In this document: positions 1-14,700 of the stretch, in pieces
Numbering within the stretch: the first letter of the stretch is position 1
How the letters are laid out: every line of letters starts with the position of its first letter
Assembly (NCBI RefSeq): GCF_964340395.1
Contig: NC_135550.1
Coordinates: 28,643,176 to 28,707,175 of the forward strand
DNA from: Glandiceps talaboti
Taxonomy: Eukaryota; Hemichordata; Enteropneusta; Spengelidae
Length of the DNA stretch: 64,000 bases
Reading direction: 5' to 3'
Translations under genes and position numbers: made by a program
The notes under the pieces: model-generated
Seen by the model: only the letters and a program-made list of their open reading frames with translations
Database searches by the model: none
What the model was told of the DNA's origin: nothing

Positions 1-393
1 TTAAAATCCTCCTTATGTCATCATAGTTGTTCTAACCTTCAAAATGATTTTTATCATATTTTATAGAAAATGTTTTCATTTCTGTTGAAACATATCTTAT
101 TATCATTACCTTAAAGCAAAGAAGTCTTGTTTGATGAATGTAATAATGGGTTTGCATGTCATTTATGATAACCATCAAAATCTATATCTAGCTCTTTAGC
201 TCTTACAGTTGGTCTTGTAACTATCAGGGTGTTATTTAATATTAGTGAAGTGTTACTTTCTGAAATCAGTTTTCCAGTCCACCCAAATACAAATGTCTCA
301 TTTGATGTTTTACTTTTGCGTGCACCTTCTGGGTTAGTAAATGTGTAACAGGTGATTCCTTCTTGTATAACGTGCATTTCATATTTCTTCCAG
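1..393 (+). other. NAA30: 3' part of the last NAA30 intron
   Basis: Non-coding, AT-rich sequence that ends in the acceptor ttcttccag just before the NAA30 exon. The only open frame here, on the minus strand, is an antisense shadow that overlaps the exon and resembles no known protein. Confidence 0.8.
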
Positions 394-531
394 GTTGTGT
401 TGGAAACAGAGATCACTAATAAAGCAGCTCTGCAGTTGTATGAAAATCTAGGCTTTGTGAGAGACAAGCGACTGTTTCGCTACTACCTTAATGGCGTAGA
501 TGCATTACGATTAAAACTCTGGCTTAGATAG
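394..531 (+). CDS. NAA30: NAA30 (NatC catalytic subunit), last coding exon, partial
   Basis: This is the 3' terminal coding exon of N-alpha-acetyltransferase 30 (Mak3), the catalytic subunit of the NatC complex. The family acetylates the start methionine of proteins beginning Met-hydrophobic, at the ribosome. The acceptor is the cag at 391-393, after a pyrimidine-rich tract. The exon then encodes 45 residues and a TAG at 529-531. It reads VVLETE, then [19 protein letters not shown], then [18 protein letters not shown]. This matches the conserved GNAT-fold C-terminus of NAA30 almost residue for residue, including the LYENLGF stretch near the acetyl-CoA site and the terminal KLWLR. Earlier exons lie left of the window. 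The exon looks intact and under constraint. Identification is from recall of the family, not a search. Confidence 0.93.
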   Translation, partial: VVLETEITNKAALQLYENLGFVRDKRLFRYYLNGVDALRLKLWLR

Positions 532-642
532 AGGAATAACTAGAGTTAGATAATCAGTTACGGACAATTGGGGTGTTTTTTTGTACACAGATCCATGTCA
601 GTCTAAATATTTGAAGTAGAAAATGGTTCATATTTGTAATAC

Positions 643-667
643 AATAAAATAGTTTTTTTTTAATAAA
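643..667 (+). promoter_or_regulatory. NAA30 polyadenylation signals
   Basis: AATAAA occurs at 643-648 and again at 662-667, with a T-run between them. They lie 112-131 bases after the NAA30 stop codon, which would give a short 3' UTR of about 150 bases. The position fits the 3' end of the gene, but cleavage itself cannot be seen. Confidence 0.6.
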
Positions 668-2080
668 TCAATTATTTAATGTCATTTCATGATTCTGTGC
701 CAATATTAATTTGAAATGCCTGGGTTACAGCATAGATCATCTACCAAAGAACCCAACAATGAAATTCATTAAGAAGATGAAATGAACTCCAAACTATCAG
801 AAATACTCCTCACACATGTATGTTTTATATACTCATGTCACAGTCAATAATTCCATAAGGTGAATTATTATGTTATTACTGATAAATGCTTGCTACATCT
901 TTTTATTCACGTTTAATTTATCAGAAGCACAACGGCACCCAAATCAAATCTTGTACCAATATTTGATTTTATGTGATCATTGGAATGTTGTTTTATTTTT
1001 TGCTTTAAACTGGGAAATAAAGATAATCAGAAAATATGCTCAAAAGTTGTTGTTATTTACCTTATTGTATTGTTAGTGATACCCATTTGTGTAAAATTGA
1101 CTAGGATTAATCAGGGCTCAACTGAAATTTTCTTCCTTTCAACATTTTGCTGAGAGTTGTGATTGCAGTATATCTGTATTATGGACTGAAGGGAAACTTC
1201 GACTGTGGTCAGACCTATTTCTACCTTTCATACACTAACAAAGAAACTAGTCTGACTTTACCTTCAATATTACAAACAATTTACAATTATTGTTACTTGT
1301 GTTAGTGCTGCACAAACTAATGTATTAAATACTGGTTTTCAACATGCCTTTCATGATCTGAGCAATGATGGAAGTACTTGACCTCTGAATACATCGCACC
1401 TTTTACTTTTTGTAAACCCTATATCTGCTTCCATAATACCACATTGATATGTGGTATGACGTGTCATCAGAAGTACAAATGTATGCTGTAATTTCTCAGT
1501 GCATAAAGTGATACATAAAGACTGATAGTTGATAATGGTTGGTTTAACGTTTATAGCAAGATTCCAGGAATAAAAAAAGAAAATTTGTCATGAGATTATC
1601 TCAAAAAGTACCTGCAGTTGTGATGCTCTTTGGAATGATATATTTGCATCACACAAATGACAAAAGTAAAAACAACAAAAGACAAGAACATAAAAACTTA
1701 GCGATATATTTTATATAGCACTTTGTAACATATCTGGTAGATATAAAAGTGATCACAATGTACTGAATGGCAAAGGGCAAAAATATTCTTGTGCGTTCTT
1801 TTAATACTATTGAATAAATTTGACAAGCTATTGCTATTGGATAGCATATGTATACATTGTTAGTTTGATTTGTTGTGAATAGTATTGTGTAAATAGCGCC
1901 TCAACCAACTTCCTGCCTCTACTGATGACAATAAGGTGCTGGGTATTTATGTGATCATCTGCTATTAACGGGAGGATGTGATGATTTTAAAAAATCAGTA
2001 TGCTAGATGTCACATATTCTGAAATTTCATTATTTCAAGGATTATTTATTGACACAGCAGGACTATTGACATTATCAAAA

Positions 2081-2081
<1 letters not shown>

Positions 2082-2122
<41 letters not shown>
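2082..2122. repeat. (TG)n microsatellite
   Basis: About 20 uninterrupted TG units in intergenic DNA. Confidence 0.97.
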
Positions 2123-2125
<3 letters not shown>

Positions 2126-2357
2126 TGAGCGAGCGCGTGCATGTGTGTCGGTCTATCATTTAGTGGGAATATTTATGGGGATGTCGGAATTAACAATTGT
2201 TCAGCACAAGAATATTTGTTCCTAGATGTGAAATGTATTTCAGTCCAAGTGCAATCTACTGGGCAGATTGGGCCAGTAAATAGCAAATTGGTGAATGGAA
2301 TATGACTAAATAATTGGTAGAACAATTTGGTCAGAAATGTTACTTTGGATCAAAGTC

Positions 2358-2358
2358 C

Positions 2359-2408
<50 letters not shown>

Positions 2409-2409
2409 C
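2358..2409. repeat. (CAA)n microsatellite
   Basis: About 17 CAA units in intergenic DNA, uninterrupted. Confidence 0.97.
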
Positions 2410-2863
2410 GGGAAGATACGTCTGATATTGTAGAGGATGCTTCTTTTGATGTCTTCGTACAAATATTGTTCAACACAAAACGACGTTGATATTCTCAATA
2501 TGGAAATGATGTATTTTTAGACTTCTACACTGTAAAGGAGGTCGCTATTGCAACAGGAGATGAGAGTACATTATGAATGTGGATTACAATGAGCAGCATA
2601 GGACTTTACATGCATGAGTCAATCTGCCAGAAAAGGCTGTTAGTTTTCCCGCCATTAAACAACGCAATTTCTCTTCAATCACGCTGTTGTCGACCCATAC
2701 GATGCACTGGACTGAATACCTCTTGCAGGGACGTATACACGTACACATACATGTATGATAAACATCTTCACCAGTTTGCATGATGCCGATCGTGGTGTCG
2801 CCCTCTAGTGAAAAAAACTATTGATTCTGTTACTTTCTTAGAGTTCTTGTTTTGCGCTTTTAC

Positions 2864-3115
<252 letters not shown>

Positions 3116-3943
3116 TAAGCTCTGCCACTGAGCATTGTCTTAGCAGATTGATACTCACCGAGTTATATATATATATTATATTTCTTGAAAGCCTCGCAAT
3201 TTCTGCAAAAAATATATGCAAAAAATATATAAAATGTTCACAATCAAAGTTTGATTAATCTTAAAAGGGTATCTGACAAACGCATTATATTATGACAGTG
3301 TGGCATGCCCCCAATAAAGACTAACTTACCAGTATTCTATATTAGACATGATGTAATGTGGGTGGCTTCGTCTGCATTTTAAATTTTATCTCCGAACCTC
3401 ATCGAGCTAGACATGAGAATGGATTCAAAACCACGGATAGCCTCTAGAGTACTCATTACTTTTGCACTCCTTGCCTCTAGAGTATGCGGCTCCAGGAGTG
3501 TATGAATGATTATGGCAGAGGCTTTCCCCGAAAATACAATCAATGTAACTTGCAAGGAAAATCTTCTTGTCTTTATGTTATGTCCACTACTCTCTGTGTA
3601 CCATTAATGTTATGATGTTTACATCTGCAAAGTACATTTATAAACTTACAATGTAATACACCTAAGATTAAGCGGCAGCAAAGAACACCCACTCACTATG
3701 TGACAGAACTAAAACAAAGCATAGACAGTGAAGGGGAAATGGTTTGTCATATTAAACACGGAACGCCACACATAAACGTTTAGTTGTTCACATCATTCTA
3801 ACAGTGTGGGGTTTACTCATGCATTCACATGAAGAACTTTTGGTTCATAATTAATGTCTCAACTTGTTGAGCTAGACGGAGCTGAAGCAAGAGATATTGA
3901 GATTCGGATAGCCTCTAAACTAGGAGCCACAGTATATACTTTA

Positions 3944-4560
3944 GGGAGCCTTCAGTAATTACAGGGAGCTGGGGGAATGGGGTGGGTCACTTTTTACAAA
4001 TCGGTTCGGGGGGGGGGGCATATTTTGGAAAATGATTTGTTATATCGTCTGCCACATCGGTTAAGGTTATGGTTTAGGTAGTTTAATATCAGACCATGTC
4101 AATCAAATCTCTGATGACACCCATGTCAGCTGTGACGTGAGGAGAGAAGTGGGTCTCACAGGAGTAAAACGTGAACAGTTGGATAAGATATTAGGGATTA
4201 TACTATTTTGGAGATGTTGTGACCATCTAGTGTTTGGGAATTGATGTTGTGGCTTTCAGCTCAGTCAATGAGATCCAAATGTCATCGGTATTGATTAATG
4301 CAGTACCGATTTCACACTATTGAAGTAGTACTAGAAATTGAGAAATAACCAATGTGGTGGCAGCGGTGGGATTGTCCTTTAAACCATTGTTTATAGGATG
4401 TGTCCTTTCCATGTCTGACAGAACTGAAACCACGTTTTTTTTTAATATTTCATCAGGGGGTCATGTTTTAAAGAAGGGAAATTGAGGGAGGGTCATATTT
4501 TTTACAACTGCCCGGGCCTGATTTCCACCGGCCCTCCGCCTTTTAATTACTGAAGGCCCC
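3944..4560. mobile_element. Harbinger-like MITE, about 617 bp
   Basis: The left end reads GGGAGCCTTCAGTAATTA. The reverse complement of the right end reads GGGGCCTTCAGTAATTA, so they form terminal inverted repeats of about 17 bp with one base of indel. TTA lies on each side (3941-3943 and 4561-4563). A 3-bp TTA/TAA target duplication and GG-starting ends are typical of the PIF/Harbinger superfamily. No transposase frame is present, so it is a non-autonomous element. It also holds an 11-base G run near 4008. Confidence 0.7.
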
Positions 4561-5650
4561 TTATGTATTAATTTGTTTAATTTTGGGTTTGTGATATGAC
4601 AAGTGGGGCACTAGTGATAAATAACTTCATAGACGTTTATTCACGTTTACACGGGACTAGGATTTTGAACACTTTAGAAATATCGACCCCAGGAAATGTT
4701 AGTCTGACAACACAGAAATATAGAACACTTTCATAGACTGTAGTGATATCACACAGCATCTTTAAAGTCGGGGGCATTGATCTGTACATTTCAGTTCTTG
4801 TTTATATACATATAAATAATTGATGATAAGGCAAATAAAGTTTATGAAATATATCTCAATGTTGGTGCATTTACATGTAATATACTCAGAGAATCGCCAA
4901 AGAAAAACAAGTATTTAAAAATAAATGCACAAAAGTTGAATGCTCGGGATTAGGTTGATGAGCATATTCAATGGTCAGAACAGTACAAGGATTATGAATG
5001 ATTTGGGACAGGGGTTAGTTTTGGTTCATTACAGAAGTGTCTGACGTTATTGGTCATGGTTGTGATAAATCACAGCATTGGTGAGTGATTAGTTCAGATT
5101 TATAAGCTTAAGTACATGAGCAAATGAAAAAAAAATCGACTTCTTTTTCGGATATCCACGGTGATTCGCTATTACATCATATGCGTCCTACTCCCTCTGC
5201 TGTAGAAATTATATCTGAGGTGAACGTGATAGCTACCTATCGTTTTTATCATACAAAATACCCCCAAACCCCCTACATATGCATACTTACATTAGTTACA
5301 ACTCATTCAATTGCAATTATATTTGATCAATCAACTTTTTGCCATCGATCGTTTTTGAGTGCAAGTGATGTAGCAACCGCATTAATGGAACAGCGGTAAA
5401 TAGTTGTCGGAGGGGCGCTCTGAATACGAGAGATTGCTGTGGGTAGCTGGAGTTCATGTAGCATCGGGATCTGGATCATTGAGCGTCTTGCTTGCAGATT
5501 CGCGTCAACACAAATTAATGGAATTGAATGGAAGGTAGTCTGATGAGGACGTTCATCACTAATATATTTTTGACTCTAGAGTGAATCCACTCAGTGTAAC
5601 ATCTTTATTCTCGAGGTCAAGTCATTCCGTAGTCACATCCACTCAACAAC

Positions 5651-5713
5651 ATGGCGAGTGCGAGTGATGATATAGAGCGGCAGGATGAAGACGAAGTATC
5701 GTTTCTCCGAACG
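5651..5713 (+). CDS. RyR: RyR exon 1 (residues 1-21, start codon)
   Basis: The start ATG at 5651 sits in AACATGG, with A at -3 and G at +4. An in-frame TAG at 5630-5632, seven codons upstream, with no ATG between, fixes the start if this stretch is transcribed without another upstream exon. The exon encodes an acidic leader ending in EVSFLRT, the conserved RyR N-terminal signature. Vertebrate first coding exons end at the same FLRT position. Donor gtaagt at 5714, phase 0. Confidence 0.95.
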
Positions 5714-8700
5714 GTAAGTCTGACTTAAAATTCGCCCATTTTGAATCTTAATATCTTGCGAAAGCAGGAGATTAGTAGAAATGGCGCCTCTTTGTGTACC
5801 ACTGAGCAAAACGTCGGCAAACACCGATGATTGAAACGATCGCGCAACGCAACGCAACGGTGCAGTGTACGTGAGATGACAAATTCTCTTTTCAATGTTC
5901 AATGGGAAGTCACGCTACTGATGACCTGTTGGTGCTAACATATCTGTCTCTTTTATCAAAGCAAGATAGCAGGAATAATAGCAATGTGTTTATCTATGTA
6001 ATTATTATCCTGATCTGTTGCATCTTTTTACATTAGCTCATACACCGTATGGTTTATATACGTAGTTGTCGACATCATACTGGAGAAGGCAGTTCGCCAA
6101 ATATGGCCGACATTCCGTGCATACTTTTTCGCTTGCCGCGATCTTCTTCGCAGTAAAGATCTTGTGTAAGAAATTGTGTATTCCACGTTGAAACTGGAGT
6201 AGCCGCCCAAGCCTCAGAAAGAGCTTCTTACCAAATGGAAGCCCATGTCCATCGGACTATTCGCTATTGTTGGAATCGCGGTGCTATGTACATGCATCTA
6301 CGTACGTGTGCCGCCTACTAGGTTTTCATTCGCACACATTTTCAACGTGTCATTCTATTTTATAGTATATTTGTCTTTTTAATTTAGGCATGGTTTTAAA
6401 TACATGTATGAATTGACGTCACAAGTACAATAACTTGTTGCACACATAATTATAATGTTCGTTTAAGCATTTAAACAAGTCACTGACGTGACGATTTGCT
6501 ATATTGATTATTGTTTTACAAAATGACATGGAAATGTATGGTATGCTATCTGTTCAGTTTTCCGAGTGCAGCTTTGGCAGATGTGGATAACATGTGAAGT
6601 GTGCACGCTGTGCAATGGGAACCCTATATATAGCTGTCGTCATTTTATGTTATATTAAAATGTTGTAGCTCAGCGAACACATGTTGAAAGTTCTTGGCCA
6701 TATCTTGATATTGAGGCCAGAGTAGGCATTTCATGTCTACATGTTGCACTTTGTTATTCCTCAATGACAATCAATTAGAAGATCTTGTTCTAATGTCCGT
6801 TTAGAAAAATCAAAACAAAACAAAATCAACAAACCAGCATGCAGTACACAATGGTACACTCACTCTGTGGAGTTCTCTCTGTATGATTGTAAATAAGATA
6901 AAGTTAGGTCCTCTAAAACTGCAGTTACCATTGCTGTATTGTGAGTCATTCATCCAATTCAGTAGAGTGTTGGTGATCACATAAAACATCTGTGTATTGA
7001 AGAATAGTGAATCATCTTGGAATGTGCTGTTGTTAGTAAAACAGCTATATGTAACTATATCGAATTAGTACTATGGAAAGCATTGATACAGATAATGTTG
7101 CATACATTGTTTACATGTTATTGTTCAGTGGAAATATTGTATGATATGTGGGAGAATGTTCTGGAAGTAAAAGTCATCCAATACCATATGGTATTGGAGT
7201 ACATCAATTTGGTAGAGTTGTTATGTCTACAAAAAAGAGGAAATGAACAACTACTGTTTTCCTATGAAATCAACAAAAAAGTGTTTTATATACTATTGGC
7301 TATGATTATGACAGTACCTGAATTTAGAAACAAAGCCTTGAGGTTTTCATTTGTTTGTTTGATTGACTGACCAAGTATTGAAATCCATTCTGTAAAGTGC
7401 TAGACATTCCTGTCTGAAGTTAAGATGTACTATTATGTTATAGAACAGCTGTTTTAAGATGTCAAGAAATACATAATGTACAATCAATCATATAAGAATA
7501 AAAAAAAAGTCACAAAGTCGGTCATTGCAGTTTGAATATTTGGCACTGATGTTCACCAAATTTGTTCTTGTTCATTGACTAGAGTGTGGTGGTATCCATG
7601 CCAGGTACCTTTTCTATTGTTCAAGGTTATGTTATTAGTGTAAGGTTTGGAGGATGTGGTGGCCCAGAAAAAGATTGTTTGGTCTATGGTGAATAGGCAT
7701 GCAGCATTCAATTTGGAAGAAGTGGCCATGCATGTAATTAAGGAGAAAAAACCCCCAAAACATAAGGTTGTTAGTTATACGATTCAGAAATGCATGCTTA
7801 TAACCAAATTTGCCACACGATTATCAAAAAATTGCCAGAGAAGAGACTGAAACAGTGGTCCTATTTTACGCAAAAATGATCGTCCTACAATTGGTATGTT
7901 AGAGAGTCAACTTACACAAGTAGTTTGTAATACAGGAAGGCCAACAAAATGTCCCTGCTGTGTTGCTAGAAAAAGAAAGTGCTGTGGCTGGAAAGGCATT
8001 CTGTGCAAGTCTAATAACAATACCCCCTTTCCTGATCTGAGCACACATACAAATGTACAGGTACACATGTAAACAGACATATACTTAGATACACACCAGG
8101 GGTGAACAAATCATTTTGTGAACTGGTGGTCCCCGGACCAGTGCCTTTAAAAATCCAGTGGTCCTGCTGAAAGAATTAGTGGTCCCAGGTCCCACTAATG
8201 TGAAACATTAAATCTTACCTCTGAATCTGTATATTCAGATGACTTTTTAACATAATTATTAACAGTAAGGTACTGGTCCGACGGACCAGACAAGGTAAAA
8301 TTTGTGTGGTCCACCCAAAAAAATCGCTAGTCCCGGACCCAGGACCAGTGGATTTGTTCACCCCTGCACACACACACACACAAAAAACAACAACAACAAA
8401 AAACAACACACACACATGCATGCGCGCACACACACACATGATACATACACATGCGTGCATGCAATGATCTGAAATAGAGTACCTGTGAGGTTAACTAAAG
8501 TAGGCGATAATATTATTATGCAATGTATACTTGAAGTATTTGTGTTTCTTTGCCTTTCATAGTCAAGTGAGTATGACATGTACTTTCTAGGAGGTACTAG
8601 TATGATGTGTTAACAAATGAATTCAGTTAGTTTTGTCCATGCTGTTAATAGTTCATGCCACATCATGAGACGATAGCTTAGGTGATAATAGTCTACAGCC

Positions 8701-11700
8701 TGGCTGCACCACACATAGTTGCCATGCCTGGTATGAGGTTACAACACTGAGTCATGATTGTATTGTTACGAGGACTGCTATAGTATTGTAGGTGTTTGTA
8801 CTGCTATAGAAGGTGTACATACAACAATGGGCCAGTCACCATAATCTCTCTCCTTTCAGTTAAACCGTGGCAAACTATTTCATTCTATGTATGTAGACTA
8901 AGAGTAACATGGGAATGTTATGTCACATGATCAAGTCACTTTTTTTCTACCTGATAGTGATATGAATTTCGGGATCATTAAATAAGACGTCAATTTTGCT
9001 AGAAGTAGAAGTGTGTACGGCTTGAAGTGTACATGAAAGGTTCCTTACATCAGATGATGATACCCACAACTCTTTATGTCATTTATTTTGACATTTACAG
9101 TATTGTTGATAGCATTCATCAAGTACAAGAAATGTATATGCTAGCCATTGCTTTTCCCCTTCTACATTCTCAGACAGGCCATCCCAGTGGGGTTTTAGTT
9201 TCATATTTATAAAACAACTAATTAGAGGTAATCAGTGAACAGTATGGATCATGGTGCTAGTCAGATGGCACTAACACAAACATTTGTGGTCAAAGGTTAC
9301 TAAACATGAATGAATTTATTCTTTTGATTTGGACTGCAACAACTTTTGACATTTTAACATTCTCCATGTTTATAAGAAGATATTCTCTGTATTATTCTCT
9401 GTAAACAATTCAGGTCAAGTCATACAGAGAACTGTCATACAGAGAACTTATACATTGTAAACTATTGGCCATTTCAAGTCAAGTCATTTGCATGTAGAGA
9501 ACCCAGATCATACATTGAAAACTATTGGATGTTGTAAGTCATGTCATTTGCATGTAGAGAACACACACATTGCAGACTATTGGCCATTTGAGTCAAGTTA
9601 TTTGCATGTATAGAACTCATACATTGTGGTCAATGAACTTGACGGCAAACATATCCATCAATGATGCACATAAAAGTTTCACATACTCAAGATGAAAGTA
9701 TTACAGTTGAACAGAAAGTGCAACCTTCTTTACTTACTCAAGTTACTATATACTTTATTTATGTTTTGGTCACTGTCCTTTCTTTCAAGATCAACTACAC
9801 AAGTAGAGAATGTAAATCAAAATATGTAGAGACAAAAAACCCCAACAACCTCAACTGAACATAGACTCTTTGTGTAAACAAATAACAGCAAATTACCAGT
9901 GATTCTCCTTCATTGTGATATTCCTGTTGACAAAAGGCAATGTCATATAACGTACCTGATGTTGGTGTTTCCTTCCATTTTGCAGTGACTATAGCAGGAA
10001 TTTCTAAGTTTTATCATTTGCTAATGATCCTTCAAGGTTTTCTTCTTCTAATTCAACTAATTCAAATCAAGATTATGTGATTAGTGATGGTGAATTGTTG
10101 ACATATTATCTTCCTTTCATGGGATAGGGTCAGGAACCAAAATGAGGTTTAGCTTTGTTTCGATATACATGTACATGTACATGTATTGGAGAGTTACACA
10201 GTGAAAGCATGATGTGTTCTTGTTTGCTCCTGTTTATTCATTTCTTCTTTCTGACAAAAAAAAATAATTGTGAAAATTAGGAAAATCAGTGTAAGTAGGG
10301 TATGTCATATGCAAACTTTCTCCCCATTTCAACTTGTTCCACATCAACTTGTTCCACTTTCAACTCTTTCCACCGTCAACTTGCCCCTTTTCAACTTATT
10401 CCATTTTCCAGCTTATGCTTAGGCACCATCAGGAGGTGACTAACCCCTTTGGTTCAAAACTATATTCTTTCTTGCAATTAAATGATACAACCCTGTCTAC
10501 TCCCAGGCTTTTAAACACAAGAATTTAATTTTATTAAAGACAGGGTTGTCATGGTGGCTGTGTGGTGAGTCAAGACTGATGTTGGTTACAATGAGACGAG
10601 TTGAAAGTGGGATGAAGTGATTGTAATCATGCAGTCCCCAGGAGGAACATTCATTTTGAGATTTCCTTTTGTAGAATCATAAATGTTAGAGAAATTTCAC
10701 CAATGTCTTTGGTAGGATGTTGTCAGTAGTACTAGAAAGACATATTTGGCTGAAAAAGGAAGGTTTGATAAATAAATGATTGAAAGTTTTGGGATCAGTT
10801 GATGTAGAAGATTGAACCCTTGTGAGCTCAATCTCTAAACATGAAGTAGTGAAATCAATTCCTCATATTCACTTTAAAAAGTCATACAGGAATGAAATGA
10901 GAAAATACAATTTTATACCATTTCAAAAGTTAGTAGGATGAATTATTTATCAGTTCACTATTGTTGGCAAAATTGATCATTTATATTATTTGAATTGTAG
11001 TCATTTGTTTTTGGATTACAAGTTTCCTCTAACACTTACATGTAACTGCTTCAAAAAACAGTCAGACCATCCTTGACCATTACACGTTTGCAACACATGT
11101 GGGATAAAGAGACAATTCAATACTGTAGACTACATTTGTATGCATTTATAATTTGTGATGTATTCAATATAGTCCAATCAGTCTAGCAGAAATTTAGGAC
11201 TTAATTGCAACAGAAATAATTTTTAGCGCATCTTGCTCAGAATTTTATGCTGAATATAAACATATCAAAAGTCTAGAAAAATTTAAGTTGTGGAACACGG
11301 TGAAAATGATGTTTTTTAATTAGCATAATTAGTGAAAAAATAATATTCATGAAATATAATTTGTTCAAAAAAACCAATGCAAGTAACATGTCTATGGGTA
11401 GGTCTGAAGGTCATGAATTACGTTTGAGTCATGATTTTTCAAACATTAAACAGATTTATAATGTGTGTAAGTTAATCACTTTAGTTAATGTTACAGATTA
11501 CATGTAACAGACAATACTTATACATTTTTGTGAACACCCATGTGAGTAGTATATGTATGTCTATCATTACATAGATATTTGAGTACTTGAATACCTTCCT
11601 TTCATCATTAAATACCTCCCTTGTTAGATAAACATGCATGTTAAACAATATAGAGAAAACAAACTTTAAGGTATTAATATTTAATAGAAATGATAGATTA

Positions 11701-14700
11701 TTAAAACATCAATTGGATATCGAGATCACATATATAATAACCATTGCTATAGAAAGTAATTTATTGTTGAGTTAAGAATAAGTTGTAAAAAATGTATGAA
11801 ATAAAGTGGTCTTTATATCCCCCAATAATGATTCTAGTGAAATTGGTCACATATGGTGTAATTATGTGCACATACTAACTGAGTTGACAACATCTCTGTA
11901 CCGTGTGTCATCCTGGGATGATTGATGGTTTACACTATCAAAGGTCTGATGAGGTTGTGGAATAATAAGAATTGATTTTTGATGAGGAATATTGATGACA
12001 CAGTTGCCTCTCACATAAACTGATCAAAACCTCTATAGGTAATGGTTAGAATGATGTCTATGCTGAACTTTTTAATCATGTTTTCATTCTCACACTTGTT
12101 AATCATGTTTTCATTCTCATACTTTTTAATTGTGTTTTCATTCTCACAAAGTTCTCTGAATTCCAATTGTGGTTGTTATGGGGTCAAATCCAGGTCCATG
12201 TTTAAAACTAATCAGAATATACCTAGTACATACATGTAACTGTACACAGGTGAAATCTTAGGAGAAAGCTCCCTATTAGTACAAAATTCATGAACTTTGT
12301 TGACATAGCAATGATTAAACTTGCATGAACTGTAACAACATATTGGTTTTATTAGCACAACTGAACTGATAAGCTTCAGTAGTGCTATACATGTAGGCAT
12401 GGTAAAGTGTCTGTCTGTCTGTCTATCTATCTATCTGTCTGTCTGTCTGTATGTCTGTCTGTCTGTGTGGATATGTGTGTGTATGGATGACTTAAATTCA
12501 AAAACCACTACTACACTAGACTGATTGCCTTGGTATTTGGTGGAGACATTACTTTTGGTGTCTAGTTAGGAAATTGTTCAAAGCAAAATGATCGCATTAC
12601 AGGTGTGTGATTTGGGTCAAAGAATGTCATTTTTGTTCAAAAAACTTAAACTCAGAAACTACTTGGCAGATTGGTCTGAAATTTAGTAGGAACATTCTTA
12701 AGGTTGTATAGATTAAGATTTGTTCATGACATGATGATTCCATCAGTAATATGCAAATTAAGGTTAAAAATGTGTCTCTTTGGTCAAAAATCTTTAATTC
12801 CAAAAACACTCAGCAGATTGGGCTGAAATTTAATGGGGATGAATCTGGGGGTCTATAGATGAAGATGTGGTAAGCATATAATGATCTCATAAGGGATATG
12901 CAAATTAGGTATAAAAATGGGAATTTTGGTCAAAAATGTATATCTCAAAACGTACCTGGTCAATGAGACTGATATTGGTGAGATGTTTCTAGAAGTGATA
13001 TTCTGCAGATTTTCTTCAAAACATTATATCATAATTGGCCCTAGCAACCATGACCATGCCCTTAGCAACAACTAAATGGCAGTATATTTTGGTCAAATAA
13101 CAGCATCATCTGGTAGGCAAGTTATTCAAAAAGATGTAGGCAAATATCCCCAGCAACCATGACCACGCCAATAGCAATAGCCAAACAGTGATGTATTTCA
13201 CAAAAATAAGAACGGGGATTCTTAGACAAGTGAACAAACATTCAAAAAGTGTATGTAAATATGCCTAGCAACAAGACCACACCCATGGCAACAGCCAAAT
13301 CATCACTTATATAGCAAAAATAACAGATTAATAGACAAGTTAATAAACATTCAAAGAATATGTAAATGTGCCTAGCAACAAGACCACACCCATAGCAACA
13401 GCCAAATGATCACATAAATTGTGAAGATAACAATGGGGCTGGATAGGCTACTGGATAATCATTCAGCAAATGAACACCTATACCTAGCATCGATCATCAT
13501 GTGGATAGACATTTAAAAAAAAGTACAGGTGTGCTACAGCACCATTGGTGCTATTTTTATCTGTGGCACATTTCAAATGAAAATATGAACGTAAAATTGT
13601 ACATATCCTTACCACTTCGCAGTCTTCCAAATTTGGCTTCTGAAAAGAAGTTCTTAGAAGTAAACACGATTCCATTTAATTGAAGTATGGCTTTAAAAAA
13701 ATGTGAACTTCAATAAAGATAAATGGTGTTTTACTGAGCCATGTTTCAACATGAAATTTTCTATTTGATATGAAAATTACCTTTAATAATAACACAAATA
13801 TGTGTTGTTATAGAAACATTTATTAATTCAGAAATAATAATTTGATTTGATTCCATCATTGTTATACCCCCAAGTAGAACCAGTCTGTTCTGCTGAGACA
13901 CATACACAGTGTCAGTATTGGAGTAGTGTCAATAACCAAGCCCTGTCAACATTTTATTGTTCTTTCTTTTGTGATAAATGACAGGATAGAATCATGCTGT
14001 TGAATTACAAGTATTGGATTAGTATTGTGTAGGTTGTTGTGGTCTATGTACAAAGTGTTCCAAAAATACACCTACACTAGGGGTTAGGGTTTCACATGTT
14101 TGAATACTGTGTAAGGTTATCCTCAACAGGGTCACTAGAGATAGATGAAATGTTATCTCATAATTCATGAGCATTATGGTTCTAATTTATTTCATATTTA
14201 TAATTTGCATCATAAACGTGTGGTTTCGGAAGTAATTTTTGCACAGCTTGACTCACTTTAGAAATGCCATAGGTAGGGTCAGTAGTCTGTCTGTTTGTCT
14301 GTCTCTGTATGTTGCAAACATGTAGACCTAAATTAGTGAGCTCCGTTACTGAGCCATGTGTCGCAATGCTAAATGTTAGTTTATAGACAAGGATGTTTAT
14401 TTTGCGCATTGTTGTGAGTAAAAATAAGATGATTATTGATATGCAAATGAGGTTAAAATATGAATGTATAATCAAAACATACTGGTAATTTTAGTTCATG
14501 TAATATGTTCATTAGTTATAGTGTGATATTTGTATATTGGCATCCATAGAAAATTATTTACACATCATTTTGAAAAGCATTTCCGGAAGCTTTGTTATTT
14601 CAAGTGAAATAGTTATTGATAGAGTATATTGACATGTGCTATTGATTGCATTATGGTCTGCAAATAGAATTGGTTTGAATAGTAATACAATTTTATTAGG

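Noticed and set aside
7017-7370. 117-codon open frame in intron 1
   Set aside because: Composition is that of random AT-rich sequence, and no motif or known family was recognised.
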